From NCBI GenBank assembly GCA_027563935.2, contig CM050449.1, forward strand, positions 46,908,507-46,972,506: DNA of 64,000 nt, given 5' to 3'. The stretch is from Costus lasius. Its lineage: Eukaryota > Streptophyta > Magnoliopsida > Zingiberales > Costaceae. Below, piece by piece: positions 1-10,618 of the stretch. The notes beneath the pieces are model-generated. The model made no database searches and was not told where the DNA came from. It worked only from the letters and a program-made list of their open reading frames with translations. Each line of letters opens with the position of its first letter. The stretch's first letter is position 1. The translations under genes and the position numbers were made by a program.

Positions 1-2462
1 AATTTTCGAGAATCCATACATAGAATCTCCACGAAACATAATTTCACAAATGTACCTGCCACCACGCAATACTTGCACTAGACATATGCAAGTCAACAGT
101 TATATCAAAACCACATAAAATCCGTAAAATCCATAAATCACGTAGGGTACCTGCCACCAGGCAATACTTGCACTAGACATATGCAAGTTCACATTTATAT
201 CAAATCGGATCGCAAAATACGAATCAAATCAAAATTCGAAGCAAAGCCACAATATCGGTTTTATAAACTCATGGAACTAACATCAATGACCCAAACACCG
301 AAAACAGGCCAAAGCCCTCGGTGACACAAAAATCAAAATCTCAAAACTGCCACAACCGGCAACACTGGTTGACAAAGTTTAGCCATAACCGGCCCCAGTT
401 AACTAAACACAAAAAAATATCTTATACATCGCACCAGCATAGTTGTAGAGAAAATCACAATATCCATAACATACGCTAACTCAGGCAATGCGCCCCTGCT
501 CTATGCCTGAAAATAATGAGGGGTGAGCTACACAGCCTAGTGAGTGGATAGTCTCAATCGACCATCCATAACATACACTCAAAGATACATGCAGATTGTT
601 TTTAAAAATCTTTAGCAGAACATTATGTCAACATATAACTAAAACAAAGAACAGAAAATAAAGAACAGAACTCATATAAACAATTAAATGTACAGGCATC
701 ACACAAATGTCACCCCAAAGTAACCAAAGTTCTAGAGCCATACTCTAAACCAACTAAACACACCAACCACTTAGTTGTTGTCCAGCATAAATCAAGAGTG
801 ACCCCTAGGGTCCAACCCGGCTTTGGCCTAAGCACTGGGAGAAGCCTGCAAATCACATGCAACACAAATATGGACAGTGTGTAGACTCAAGAGGTGATCC
901 CCATCCGGTCAAGATGTGATACCTTGATCTACACCACCCCATAACACAAAAATCTAAAAGTCTAAGAGTGATGAAATCAAGAGGTGGCCCCTGTCCGACC
1001 AAGACATGGCACTTTGCATCAATCACTCGTTCTCCCAAAGGGTTCCTTATCTGGACAACCACTAGACACAACTTATATCTTATTTCACAAAAGTGGACTC
1101 CTAAGTGTCGACCAGACTCTAGGATAGTCATTTTCATCACGATAATCACAACAGGCGGCTGAAACATCAACCCCTCACATATCACAAACACAGGGCTGAA
1201 ATCTCTAACCCCTAACATATCACATATAGACTATCCCCTTGAGTACACAGTTACACTTAGCCTTAGTCCTATCCATAATGGGTACACAGACCACAACACA
1301 TAACATTCGAAACCACATATAATCACATAATGTAGTGTAGTGTCCTTAGGTTTCATGCTAATCAGTTTAGTATACCCTTGCTAAGTTATCACCCAAGTTT
1401 CACAAACAAGGATACATGGCCATAAATATATAACATGCTGCACATAGAGAAACAATCATGGATCCTATAATATTATTAGCATTTATCAGGGCATCCATAA
1501 AATTAACATTAAACACATAATACTACATGTAGCCCACGGTTTCTATAACATATTATCTACTTAAACTTTAACCTTAGTTAACAAGAATTTCATGCTCAAG
1601 AATTACTGACTTAAAACTACCTAAATTCCATACAAGAAATATCGTAAAATTCATGTTGCAAGATTTCGGTTTTCATGAAAGATACACCTTGAGTTTCGGT
1701 TTTTAACATGGTAAGGTTTTCAAGAAATCAAATGTATCATCTAACACAACCAAGCGGATAGAATTCGAATAAGACACCCCACTCACCTCTTATCTTGAAC
1801 CGTGAACACCAAGATGAAGTTCCCTCCACAAACTCGTCTAAAGGCCTTGATGTTCTTAGGTAGACGCCACCAAAGGAAGAGAAACGCCACCAAACACCAA
1901 AGACGCCGGCCAAGGGAAAAAGAAGAGGAAGAAGAAAATTCGTCCAAGCCTTCAAGAAATCGCCCAAGCCTTCAAGAAATCGCCAACTTCTTTGCCCTAG
2001 CCGTCCGCCCCCCTTGGATTTTCGGTTTTTAATTTTTAAACCCACTAACTAATTAATTCGAATAGGGTTTATGAATTAACCCACTTACTGATTAATTCAA
2101 ATTTTAAACCCAAGATCCATCTAATTTAAGTGTAAACCCAATAACCCATAATTAATTATTCACTTAAGCGAAAATCCAATAAGGATTTAATTAACATCCA
2201 ATAAGCTCTAATTAATTAATTACTAGGGTCAAAATCCATTAAGACTTAAATTAATATCCACTAACCCTTTGCCACTAATTTATAAATAACCCCTAAAGGT
2301 TTTAGAGATAAAACTCTCCCCCATCCTAGAGTTTACAAAATCAAAACATAGAAAAATATCACAGCCAATGATTTTATTTAAATCAAAAAAAATAAAATAT
2401 CACAGTCAAAGATTTAAATCAAGAATAATACTTACAAGGACTTAAGATCCTTGGATCTTACA
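1..2462 (-). mobile_element. Element K: Tekay/Del-like LTR, left end outside window
   Basis: No convincing gene. Read on the minus strand, the block starts at 2462 with TGTAAGATCC, a plausible LTR start, and next to it the plus strand resumes with the last 15 bases of a Copia LTR (D). Its minus strand carries features I associate with Tekay/Del LTRs: AT-rich start, a purine/pyrimidine-rich stretch near 1800-2000, a paired 'ccacctcttga' motif (about 880-990) also present in the LTR of element F near 53180-53215, and a segment near 480-545 resembling their U5. The length of at least 2462 bp is close to the 2409-bp LTR of F. The other end, any internal region and the second target-site copy lie outside the window, so solo LTR or full element is undecided. 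The short reading frames at 853-1218 and 1737-2045 show no family signature. Confidence 0.55.
51..188. repeat. Two-copy direct repeat within K
   Basis: Bases 51-92 recur at 146-188 with few changes: both read 'cctgccaccas gcaatacttgc' followed by 'actagacatatgcaag'. The start-to-start distance is about 96 bp, so this looks like an old tandem duplication inside the LTR-like block. A second, shorter duplication lies at about 1160-1215 (two copies of 'ggctgaaa...aacccctMacatatcaca'), and a 20-bp one at about 1944-1985 (ccaagccttcaagaaatcg twice). Confidence 0.6.
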
Positions 2463-2477
2463 CGGGGTTTCCCATCA
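2463..2477 (+). mobile_element. Element D: terminal stub of 5' LTR
   Basis: The 15 bases cggggtttcccatca match the end of the A LTR (ccggggtttcccaaca at 31419-31434) apart from one change. They are followed after one base by a primer-binding site, so they are the right edge of the D 5' LTR. The rest of that LTR is displaced to the left by K and is not in the window. Confidence 0.7.
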
Positions 2478-2478
2478 G

Positions 2479-2490
2479 TGGTATCAGAGC
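2479..2490 (+). promoter_or_regulatory. Primer-binding site of D (initiator tRNA-Met type)
   Basis: The sequence tggtatcagagc is the 12-base complement of the 3' end of plant initiator tRNA-Met used by most plant Copia elements. It lies one base after the LTR end at 2477, the expected spacing for minus-strand priming. Confidence 0.85.
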
Positions 2491-4430
2491 GAACTTACGA
2501 GACCCACGTGGTGTATTTTGCTTATCTACATGCGCCCATGTCATAAAAGATTTTTAAAATTTTTATGTCAAGATTTTTCTGCTTAGAAAAAGGTAGGTTT
2601 ATCACGCTGAAATTTTGTATAAAATTTCCTACTAACAAATTCTCCTTGTGTGTCAAGGATGGACCTTGCGCACAAGGTATGTAAATATTTTAGGGAATTT
2701 TTTCCTTTAAATTTTACATGGTAAGGTGGACTGAAAGGGGGCGGCTTGCATGCCTTGGGCATGCATGCGGCACTTTTCACAGGGAGCCTGAGAGAATTAT
2801 TTTGGGGAAATTTTGTGACAATTATTTTGGGTGATGAACAGTTTTATGAAAAACTGAAATTAAATTTTAATTGTTGGTTTTTCATTGCATGTAGAAGAGC
2901 ATGAGTAGGGGCTTTTATTATTGCATTATGATATGGTTATAGACAAGCCCATATGCATGCATGGGATGTATTCTTGTGAGGCCTGCATGCTGCCCTATTT
3001 CCTTTATTTGTTTTGTAATTAAAGTAGAAGATTAGGGATGACAGAGAGCACATCATGTCTTCTCTTTGGTGCATCTAAATAATATGGGGCAGCCTCTTTC
3101 TTAGCCAAATCCTTGGTGGCTTCTAGGGTTCACCTTAGTGACGCACCTAGAGGATTAAGGGCTGGTGAAGAGGGTTGTGCATACCTATTGATTGGCCAAA
3201 ACTTTAGTGGCTTCTAAGGCTTTCTAGAGGCGCATCAAGCATGGTTTCAAGGGCTGATCTAAGAGCTGATGCAAACAGCCCCTCATGGTGATGTTTCTAT
3301 GCAAGTGGCACACCTTCATGGTGGCGCAACATGCTAGATGTGATGGCGCCCCTATGATTGGCCGAACCCTAGGAGGAGCCTAGGGTTTGCGAGCTAGCAT
3401 GGGTAGAGAAGAGTGTTGGCCAAATCCTAGAAGGAGTCTAGGGTTTGCGAGCTAACACAGGTGGACCAAAGGGGCTGACCTAAACCTAAGAGAGCACCTA
3501 TGGTGTCCTAAGTGGCTCTTCTATGGTTTGAGGGGCTGACCCTGATGCAGAGGACCTAGGTAGCAGCACACCGAGGGATGGAGCAGAGCCCTTAGAGCAC
3601 TCAGGGCAAAGCTGAGGACTTAGTGGCATGGGCCCATGGCTTGTGCCTTACAGTAGCTAGGTGATTAGTCTAGGTCTAGGGGCTTGTTACCCATGTCTAG
3701 GCTATAACCATATCATATTTTATTTTCTACTCAGTTTTAAGCATGCCTGTGATGTTTTATTTTTCATGCTACTCACTATAGGATTGCTTGCCTATATTGT
3801 TAGATGAAAGATAAAACTAAATGGTGAGACCACAAAAACCCTCGATCCAAATATCAAGTCTGTTAACTGCCTTCTGACGCATAGCCCTCGTCAAACAATC
3901 GATCGATGGCGTTGTGCACTGTTTCCCACCCTCGTGGGACACACCCATCTATCTTTAAGAGGTCTGTGGTAACAATGATTTCCCTAGTCCGGTTAAAACT
4001 CTGGATGCGCCTTTCGTAAGGAAATCATTGGCCCTGGCCTAACGGTCAGGTTGGACATGACTAGATATTTCATATGTGGATGGACCACATGATGAAAGTC
4101 TAGAGGCAACCTCAAGAGGTTAGGGCTTTGTGTTGTTTCTAGCCCTCGCTAGACACAAAGTGCTTGAATTGTCTTGGGAAGGGGAATTGCCAAGTTGTAA
4201 TTGGTTGGTATGCCTACCTCACGAAGCATGCATCACCTTGTGTAGTTCATCTCACCCTCGTGGGACGCAAGGCCGTGTATTGAATGAGGATCCCATCTCA
4301 CTAAGGAAATCTAGTGATTTCCCGATCGACTTTTGAGGGTTGTTGATTTGAGCAAAATAGTGGGAGCCCAATCATTTATAAAAGGCCAGATTAAATGATT
4401 GGTTCGTAGATCTGCTTATGACCATTGCAA
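2491..4430 (+). mobile_element. Element D: untranslated leader
   Basis: About 1.9 kb without a credible gene. Its order of motifs matches the leader of element A: a stretch ending in a 'catgtagaa..gcatgag' segment (near 2890), 'gatgtattcttgtgaggcctgc' (near 2967-2988), a region rich in ggcgc motifs (3100-3600), then two hairpin motifs at 3925 and 4251 before the gag remnant. This is the untranslated leader of an Angela-like Copia element, considerably diverged from A. The 68-residue frame at 4130-4336 is not supported by any similarity. Confidence 0.75.
3925..3939 (+). promoter_or_regulatory. Leader hairpin 1 of D (CCCAC/GTGGG)
   Basis: The sequence cccaccctcgtggga forms a 5-bp stem (CCCAC with GTGGG) around a 4-base loop. 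A partner lies at 4251-4265 (ctcaccctcgtggga), 326 bp downstream. The same pair occurs in the A leader and a related pair in I and H. The position before gag is where retroelement packaging or dimerisation stem-loops usually lie; function is inferred. Confidence 0.5.
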
Positions 4431-4696
4431 ATGGTCACTGCGATCTCCTCTAAGTTGGTTGGAACCAACTGAGTGGACTGGTAATTGAGGATTGTCCTCA
4501 AGCTCTAGGAAAAGCTGTATCTCCTTGAGTACCCTTTACCTAAACCCATTTCATCTACAGCCCTATTGGCTGATGAGGATGCTTAAGAGGTAGCTTGTTT
4601 ATTGCTAGCATGTCGCCTTCCAGGGACAAGTTAGAATAGAAAGCTATAACTTCTAAAGCAGTCCTGCAATGCAACGGTAGGCCTTAGTGCTTGACT
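4431..4696 (+). pseudogene. Element D: gag remnant, split by B
   Basis: The DNA aligns by eye with the first part of the A gag (25790-25990): 'ggtcactgcgatc', then 'aagttggttgga.ccaact', then 'ctcaagctc...aagct..at.tccttgag', then 'ggctgatgaggatgctta'. Several short indels and stop codons remove any open frame. Element B begins at 4697, and pol remnants of the same element resume at 33247. Confidence 0.65.
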
Positions 4697-6668
4697 TGTT
4701 GTGATCCGCAAGTGCATGGATACTTCGAAGTAATAAAGTATCGAACCACAGAGACCTTATTGTTAAGTACCAAATAGATGATTTCTCACTAGCTAAGCAA
4801 ACTGAATATAATGGAAGTAAACTATGAAAGAAAAGTACGCTAAAAGATAATCAGAGAGATAACTGGGACTAGGGTTTCATCCACCTTGATTTCAATGACT
4901 ATATATGAATAAAAGGTCGTCAGTCAAATCTTGTTATGATAAAGACTTAATTTACTTCATAAAGAGATTATCTTACTTTCGCGCAGACAATCATGCAGAG
5001 ACCAATCCTCGCTTTCGCGCAAGATTTAGCCCAAGCTAATGATAAGTAAATCATCAATCAAATAACTCAAAGATCACTTTCGTGCATCCGAATTCTAAGT
5101 TGATTGTCTCAAGCGGAATCTCAAGGATCACTTTCGTGCATCCGAGAGTCAACACAAGTTCTAGCTATGGTTCTCGAATGTTCCAATCCTCACTTTCGTG
5201 CAAGATCTCCATGTTTGACACACTAAATTAATCCTAGGTTCATAATCATCATCAAGGCAATTAGTGATCTAAAATAAAGAAATAAGGACTTAACCTAATT
5301 TTTTACGGTGAGTTCCTATTAATCAATTTTAGGGTTCCAGTTCTCAAGCATGTCACCTTTTGGTCCTTAATGCAAGAACTCTATTCATGATCACAAAAAG
5401 TAAACTAAGGAGAAACTTAGAACAATAATCACATAGGTAAAATTATCTTGACGAAATAAAAAGTATCTAATCATTAAAAATCAAAGGGATTATACCCCAT
5501 GTCCCAATATAAGATTAAGCTTGCATGGAGGAAGAATTACAATGAAGCATATTTTCAAAAAGTCAGAAATAGAAGAAGGGAAGAAGAAAAGTTACAAAAC
5601 AGGTGCTGTAATGAAATTACAGCACCGTGATTTGCACCAAAACTCAATGAATAGTACTGTCACCACCAATTTCGTCGATTCCTCCTCCAATCAATCTCCT
5701 TTCGATCTAAAACTTCTGTGGTGTCCTCTTCTACTCCAAACGAAGCATCAATGTAAAAATCGCAGCCGGAGATGACCTCTATGCCTCTCGGCGTGAGGCC
5801 AAACCCTAGATGCCTCTCAGGCGATTACTCCCTCGATTCTGGATAAAAATTCCCCTTTTTAGTGTGCGTGTCTTCTCCTCTTAAAGACGGGTTTGCAGCA
5901 ACTTTTGGATCTAAATTTTGAGCTCTGGATCAAAAGTTATGGCCCGCGTAAGATTCGGCTACGAAAAACTCGTGTTTTTGACTCGAAATTACGGCCGTGT
6001 TATATTTTACGGCAGTGCCGTATTTTCATTCTGCTTGTTCTGGGTCAAAATTACGGCCCGTAAAATGCTTCTCGACTGTGCCGTAAAATCGGTCGAGTGC
6101 TCTGGTCTGAACTGTCTGGAAAATACGGCACTGTAATCTGGTTTACGACACTGCCGTAAAATCGGCTGAACTCTCTATTCGGAAGTGACTGGAAAATACG
6201 GCCTGTGTAATCCTTTACGGTGGTGTTGTAAAATCAGCAAAGTTTCTGTTCTGAAGCGCTCCAAAATACGGTACCATAATCTGGTTTACAGTACTGCCAT
6301 AAAATTCAAAAAACCTTATGTTCGGAGACTCCTCAAAATACAGCAGTGGCTCGGATTTTACGGTAGCGTATAAAAATACGGTACCGTAATATAGTTTACG
6401 GCCCTGCCGTATTTTGCTGAGATGCTCCGATTTTTATTAAATTTCTTGGGTGATCTCCTCTTGATGATTGTAACTCTTTGATGTCTGATTTTGCTTGAAA
6501 ATGCTTCAAAATAGTGCCTTTTTACCTGGAGATCATGAAAAACCAAAATAGAAGTAGACTTTGTAATATTCGATGAATTTAGCATGAAAATAAGTAATAA
6601 AATCTTCAATTTAGCATGAAAAGATATCTAAAATGATACAAAATATACTATATATTTTGGTGTCATCA
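4697..6668 (-). mobile_element. Element B: 3' LTR
   Basis: On the minus strand the LTR begins TGATGACACC at 6668 and ends GATCACAACA at 4697. It pairs with the interrupted LTR at 11049-11200 plus 31440-33246 and belongs to the same LTR family as element C (38039-39978). It includes repeated 'cactttcgtgcatccga' motifs (about 5080-5200) and the palindromic minisatellite at 5980-6420. The two B LTRs differ by several percent by eye, including a roughly 25-bp indel near 5300, so B is older than A or I. The target duplication is not clean (tgact left, actga right). Confidence 0.85.
5980..6420. repeat. Palindromic minisatellite, about 70-bp period
   Basis: Six degenerate units start near 5985, 6051, 6121, 6193, 6264 and 6337, a spacing of 66-73 bp. 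Each holds two facing copies of a TACGG-type half-site, such as tacggcagtgccgta or tacggtaccgta, followed by 'aaaatc' and a less conserved spacer. The matching array in the other B LTR is at about 32565-33000, and in C LTRs at 38290-38672 and about 46510-46880. Confidence 0.85.
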
Positions 6669-7755
6669 AAATACATAAGGCTCAAACTTTGATTGTCCTC
6701 AAGCAAAAATCAAAAATAAACCTTTTCATGCTCAATAAATTTCTAAAATACAACCTATCAATGAAAAATTCCACCAATTGATTTATAAAACTTCAAATAA
6801 ACATATCATCCTTAGAACTCAACCCTCTAGATGCACAATTTAATCAAATAAAACTTTGCAACTTGTACAATAAATAGAACTTCAACCTCATGACTTCACC
6901 CAATTTTAGTTCAATTCTATCATGCTTTTGTTTACAGGAATTGGGTTTCCAAGATCTTTTTCCACATATAATTTTTTTTTCTTTTATTCTTTTTCATGTG
7001 TTTTGTTATTTTTGCATGGATGGCATGTACTCACATAGATACACACTTTTTATTTTGACTTCAACTCTTTCCTTCGGTACCACTGTCAATTTTACACAGT
7101 GCCAAGTAGAGGAGTCTTATTATTTTTCACACTCATTATTTTTTATAGACTTCAACCCATGTCTTAGGTACCACTATCAATTTTGCATAGTGCCAAGTAG
7201 GGGAGTCTCTCACTATTTTTGTGGATCTTGGATTCTTCTTTCCCAACAAATAGCAAAATAGACTAAACATCTACTAGGTTGATCAATTGATATCAATTCA
7301 CAAATCATACTCATATGCTCATTTTATTTAAAGGAGTAGTTTCACCTTTATATCTTATTCTTCAAATAACACATCTACCCAAAATTTCATGCATCAACCA
7401 ATGTCAAATTTCAAAAATAGATATGCATTGAAGAAATAAATCTAACATGATAGGGTTTTTCTCTAATCACAAGTATAAATACTCACATCATCAAGGAAGA
7501 TATTTTATCAATAGAAATTTTATCAATAAATCATGCCATCATATATTAGAAAGTGGATCATATGCTTTCATCAATTTTAACAACAAATTTGAATAATATC
7601 ATCATCAAAATAATGAGTTCTATATATCCATAAAATCATTTTTCAAGAGAAAATCAATAAGTAGTATAAATATGATAAAGTCAAAGATGCACTATAAGAA
7701 ATAGTCATTAATAAGAGAGTGCAATTGATACTCACAAAACTATATAGATCATGCT
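6669..7755 (-). mobile_element. Element B: 3' untranslated region and priming region
   Basis: No gene. Reading on the minus strand, the DNA runs into the 3' LTR through a 'ttgaggacaa..aaagtttgagcc' stretch (about 6670-6705) also present in front of the C 3' LTR (46225-46247). It is the probable polypurine-tract region, though it is not a clean purine run. The whole stretch matches the tail of C (45200-46257). Two near-identical 'taccactRtcaattttRcaYagtgccaagtag' segments at about 7077 and 7170 form a local duplication. Confidence 0.65.
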
Positions 7756-9290
7756 CAATCATTGTCAGGCCAATGGAGCTGGATCCAAAGATGTGCCTTT
7801 TGAAAATTTTATGCAAAATTTAAGCTACATAAGGCTCACATAAGGCTCAGATCAAAACCAGTGTCGGGGCAGATGCTGCTAGGTCCAAAGATGTGCCTTC
7901 TCAAAATTTTTACCTGCACAATTGAAGATACATATGGCTCAGTCTGAAAATAATATCTAAAAATAATAATGATAAAGATAATTTTTTGAAGGGAGAATCA
8001 GAGATGTCACCGGAGGTCTGAAGAGGATGCCGGTGGAAAGAGTCGAGCAGGCAAGAAGCAGAGGTGAACAGAGGCTAGCTGAAAAGCTGCTAGTAATGAT
8101 GGTGATGGTGTCGACAGTAGAGTAAGTAATCTCTAGTGGCCTGCTAGAGAATATAGTCTTGGAGGTGAGATCGTCGGCTGGTGGTGCAAGAGATAGCACT
8201 ACAAAAATAAAAAATCAGTCACTAATAAATATTCTAATGCATAAATAAATAAAATCAATAGGATAAGAGGCAGTAGAAGAAGTAAGAATCTGCATATGGT
8301 ATAATCCAGTATCGATGGCTGGAAACAGTGATGTCAGAGGCAGATGCAGTGGTGGCTAGAGGTGGAAGACAGTTGCTCTTGAAGATTCTGAATCTGGAGT
8401 CAAAAGAAGCAATAACAGACAGAAAGCAAACAAAATAATTCCTGAATCTTTTTATGAAAAGTAGCCATACACTAGAATACAATTTAATGATCCAAATAGA
8501 AAATGGACAGAACCATGAAATAGAATAAGATATGTTCTTTTCAGACGTATGAAAATCAAAGGATCAAAATCTGTCAGGAATTTAGGGCATCAGCAGAAAG
8601 AAGGCTACTCAGATTACAAAACTGCAAAAACTGGACAAAAGTTAATCATTTTCAAAAAGTTGCTATGTGTCCTAGAATGATCAGAAAATAGTTTCATGAA
8701 AATAACTCATCCACGGGATAGAACGACACATGAACTTTATATGTCAAGTGAAAAATTAGGTTTTCAATTGATTAAAGCATCTTAAAAGGTTGCAGCAAAA
8801 GTGCTAATCAGATTAATCAGAAAAAACTACTGCAGAACTTTATAAGAATCAAAAAGTTGCTATGGATTTTAGAATGATCAATGGACTTTAAAATTCAGAA
8901 AAAATATCTAGATGATAGACAAAGATGAGTACTTCGTTGTCGTGCCAAAGATCAAAAATTTTTCCAACTCAGTTTCTTGAAATCGCAGTGAGAAAACACC
9001 TACTCAATAAGTAGAAAGCAGCTTTAAAATACGGTACCGTGAAATGCTTTACGGTACTGCCGTATTTTTCAAAGAACTCTCGGGAAAGAAATCACTCAAA
9101 ATTATGGCACGTGAAAGACGTTACGGCCCTTCCGTAAAAATCACAAAACTTTCTATCGAAAACGGACCGAAAATACGGTACCATAAAATGGATTTCGGCA
9201 GTGTCGTATTTTGCGCCAAAACTTGTTTTCACCTCTAAAAAGAGAAGAAAAATTAGTTCTAAAAATAAACAAAAATAAAAGAAACTAAGC
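7756..9290 (-). other. Element B: extra segment of unknown origin
   Basis: This stretch, read on the minus strand, has a counterpart in element E (about 49285-50750) but none between pol and the 3' LTR of C. It carries a three-unit copy of the TACGG minisatellite (9025-9240). A part near 7985-8200 is especially alike between B and E. The small minus-strand frames at 7957-8199 and 8255-8482 have recognisable but rearranged counterparts in E at about 50300-50520 and 50040-50261. No protein family is recognised. It may be a captured host fragment or simply long 3' UTR. Confidence 0.5.
9025..9240. repeat. Internal copy of the TACGG minisatellite in B
   Basis: Three units start near 9029, 9101 and 9173 (period about 72 bp), each with facing TACGG half-sites, for example tacggtaccgt and ttacggtactgccgta. 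The unit is the same kind as that in the B and C LTRs, yet this copy is about 2.4 kb inside the element. E has the equivalent at about 49305-49495. Confidence 0.8.
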
Positions 9291-9302
9291 TAAGGTAGAG
9301 TG

Positions 9303-9320
9303 CTTGGGTTGCCTCCCAAG
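9303..9320 (-). promoter_or_regulatory. Conserved post-ORF hairpin in B
   Basis: On the minus strand this reads CTTGGGAGGCAACCCAAG, a 6-bp perfect stem around a 6-base loop. It lies just past the end of the reading frame (stop at 9341). Identical copies follow the coding region in C (45085-45102) and E (49197-49214), so it is an element-wide signal rather than chance. Confidence 0.7.
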
Positions 9321-9340
9321 AAACGCTAATTTTTACGTCA

Positions 9341-10507
9341 TTAGCTTGACCAAAAATCAATATCATGGTAAGCAGGTGAATCAGTTCCAAAGTAAATAGC
9401 ATGTAATTTTTTTCTTTTTCGCTGTCCAAAAATTTTAGCCACTAATCCAAAAATCCAGAATTTCATATAAATCACAATTGATGTGCCATCCTTAATTATG
9501 CGGAAATTAAAATCAAAATATTCAGTTCTACTCCAAGGATATTTAATGATCTTCCTATGTTTATCAGAAAGTAAAATCATAAGTCCTTTCTTCAAATTTA
9601 TGTCTTCAAATGCAACAGGACTTTCATCAAAAAATTTAAGCATTGGATCATCATAATAATTTTTATGACTTTCATTAAGCTCCTCAATAAAAGTCAATTT
9701 TTTAAATTCATCAAAAGATTCAACAAAAGATAAGGGCAAAACATTAGAGTGAGATTCATCAGTGTTTGTAACATTCAAATCTATTTCAATTTCCTCATGT
9801 TCATCATCAAACAATTTTTCAATATCAAAATTATCAACAAAATCAAGATGAGACTCTTCAAAATTAATTTCCTCATGCTTCCCCACAAATAATTCATCAT
9901 CAGAAGAGTCAAAATCAGAATCATATGAAAAATAATTAATAGAATTAGAGTTAACCACAAGAGATTTATCATTAATTTCAAAAATATCACCAAAATCACA
10001 GTGGGGTTCATCAATGTCTATAATTTTTGAACCTTCATCATGCTCATCAGATTTAACCATAAATAAGTTTTCATCAAAATCAGAATTATCATCAAAAGAA
10101 GGTTTTTCAATTTCAATTTTCTCAACCTTTGCCTCAAATAAATTAGCAGATGAATCAATTTCACAACAATCAAAATTAGAGTGAGATTCATGAATATTCA
10201 CATAAGGCTCAATCTCAAAACAATCATAATCAGAGGGGGATTTTTCTAAATCAAGTTTTTCAGCTTCCAAATCAAACTCAAATAAACAATCTTGTTGTGC
10301 TCTCTGGGTTTCCAAAATTTTAGAATCAGCAGTTAAGGATTCTACTTGAGAAGCAAGTTGACTAATCATCCCCTTAAGATCTTCAAATTTTTTACTTCTA
10401 TTTGTCATGAGTTGGTTTTGTTTTGCAATGAATTGGTTTTGATTAGTCATAAATTTTTCAAACATAATCTCTAAGCTAGATTTTTCAGTATCATCAAAGT
10501 ATGACAC
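9341..10507 (-). CDS. B: Gag-derived protein of a non-autonomous element
   Basis: A 388-codon frame with no pol domains. Residues 10-75 are heptad-like and match the gag tail of C: KKFEDLKGMISQLASQVESL here, against KKFEDLEETVSHLASQLESL in C. Residues 78-285 are strongly acidic, with repeated 'ESHsdFddceId'-like units. Residues 300-380 form a conserved block containing NLKKGLMILLSDK and, further on, KFWIF, FGQRK and HAIYFGTDS. E encodes a diverged copy (48394-49154) with this block best preserved. In the same frame, upstream sequence (10622-10804) carries a CCHC-like motif that ends at a TGA, so this start may be secondary. The role is not known. It may supply a structural protein in trans or bind nucleic acid; the family link to Athila gag is inference from the coiled-coil match. 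Confidence 0.65.
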   Translation of the reverse strand: MSYFDDTEKSSLEIMFEKFMTNQNQFIAKQNQLMTNRSKKFEDLKGMISQLASQVESLTADSKILETQRAQQDCLFEFDLEAEKLDLEKSPSDYDCFEIEPYVNIHESHSNFDCCEIDSSANLFEAKVEKIEIEKPSFDDNSDFDENLFMVKSDEHDEGSKIIDIDEPHCDFGDIFEINDKSLVVNSNSINYFSYDSDFDSSDDELFVGKHEEINFEESHLDFVDNFDIEKLFDDEHEEIEIDLNVTNTDESHSNVLPLSFVESFDEFKKLTFIEELNESHKNYYDDPMLKFFDESPVAFEDINLKKGLMILLSDKHRKIIKYPWSRTEYFDFNFRIIKDGTSIVIYMKFWIFGLVAKIFGQRKRKKLHAIYFGTDSPAYHDIDFWSS

Positions 10508-10618
10508 AGAAACATGATCAGAGTAATTATCATAAAAAGAAGTTTGATTTTCCCAACTAGAATAATAATGATCATCTTGAAAACATGGTGAATTAGAATT
10601 TTGAGGTATTAAAAATTT

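Noticed and set aside
2479..2490. tRNA genes at the tggtatcagagc and cggcaccgttgccgggga sites
   Set aside because: Only 12-18 bases complementary to tRNA 3' ends, placed at LTR edges; these are primer-binding sites.
5080..5205. CRISPR-like array from repeated 'ctttcgtgcatccga' motifs
   Set aside because: Spacing is irregular, there are few copies, and the motif is part of a plant LTR.
6890..7261. 123-codon frame on the plus strand in B
   Set aside because: Antisense to the element, AT-rich low-complexity sequence with a local duplication; the equivalent in C is not open.
9781..10014. 77-codon frame rich in Ile/Leu inside the B protein gene
   Set aside because: Shadow of the acidic coding region in another frame (repeated Asp/Glu codons read as Ile/Leu/Met).
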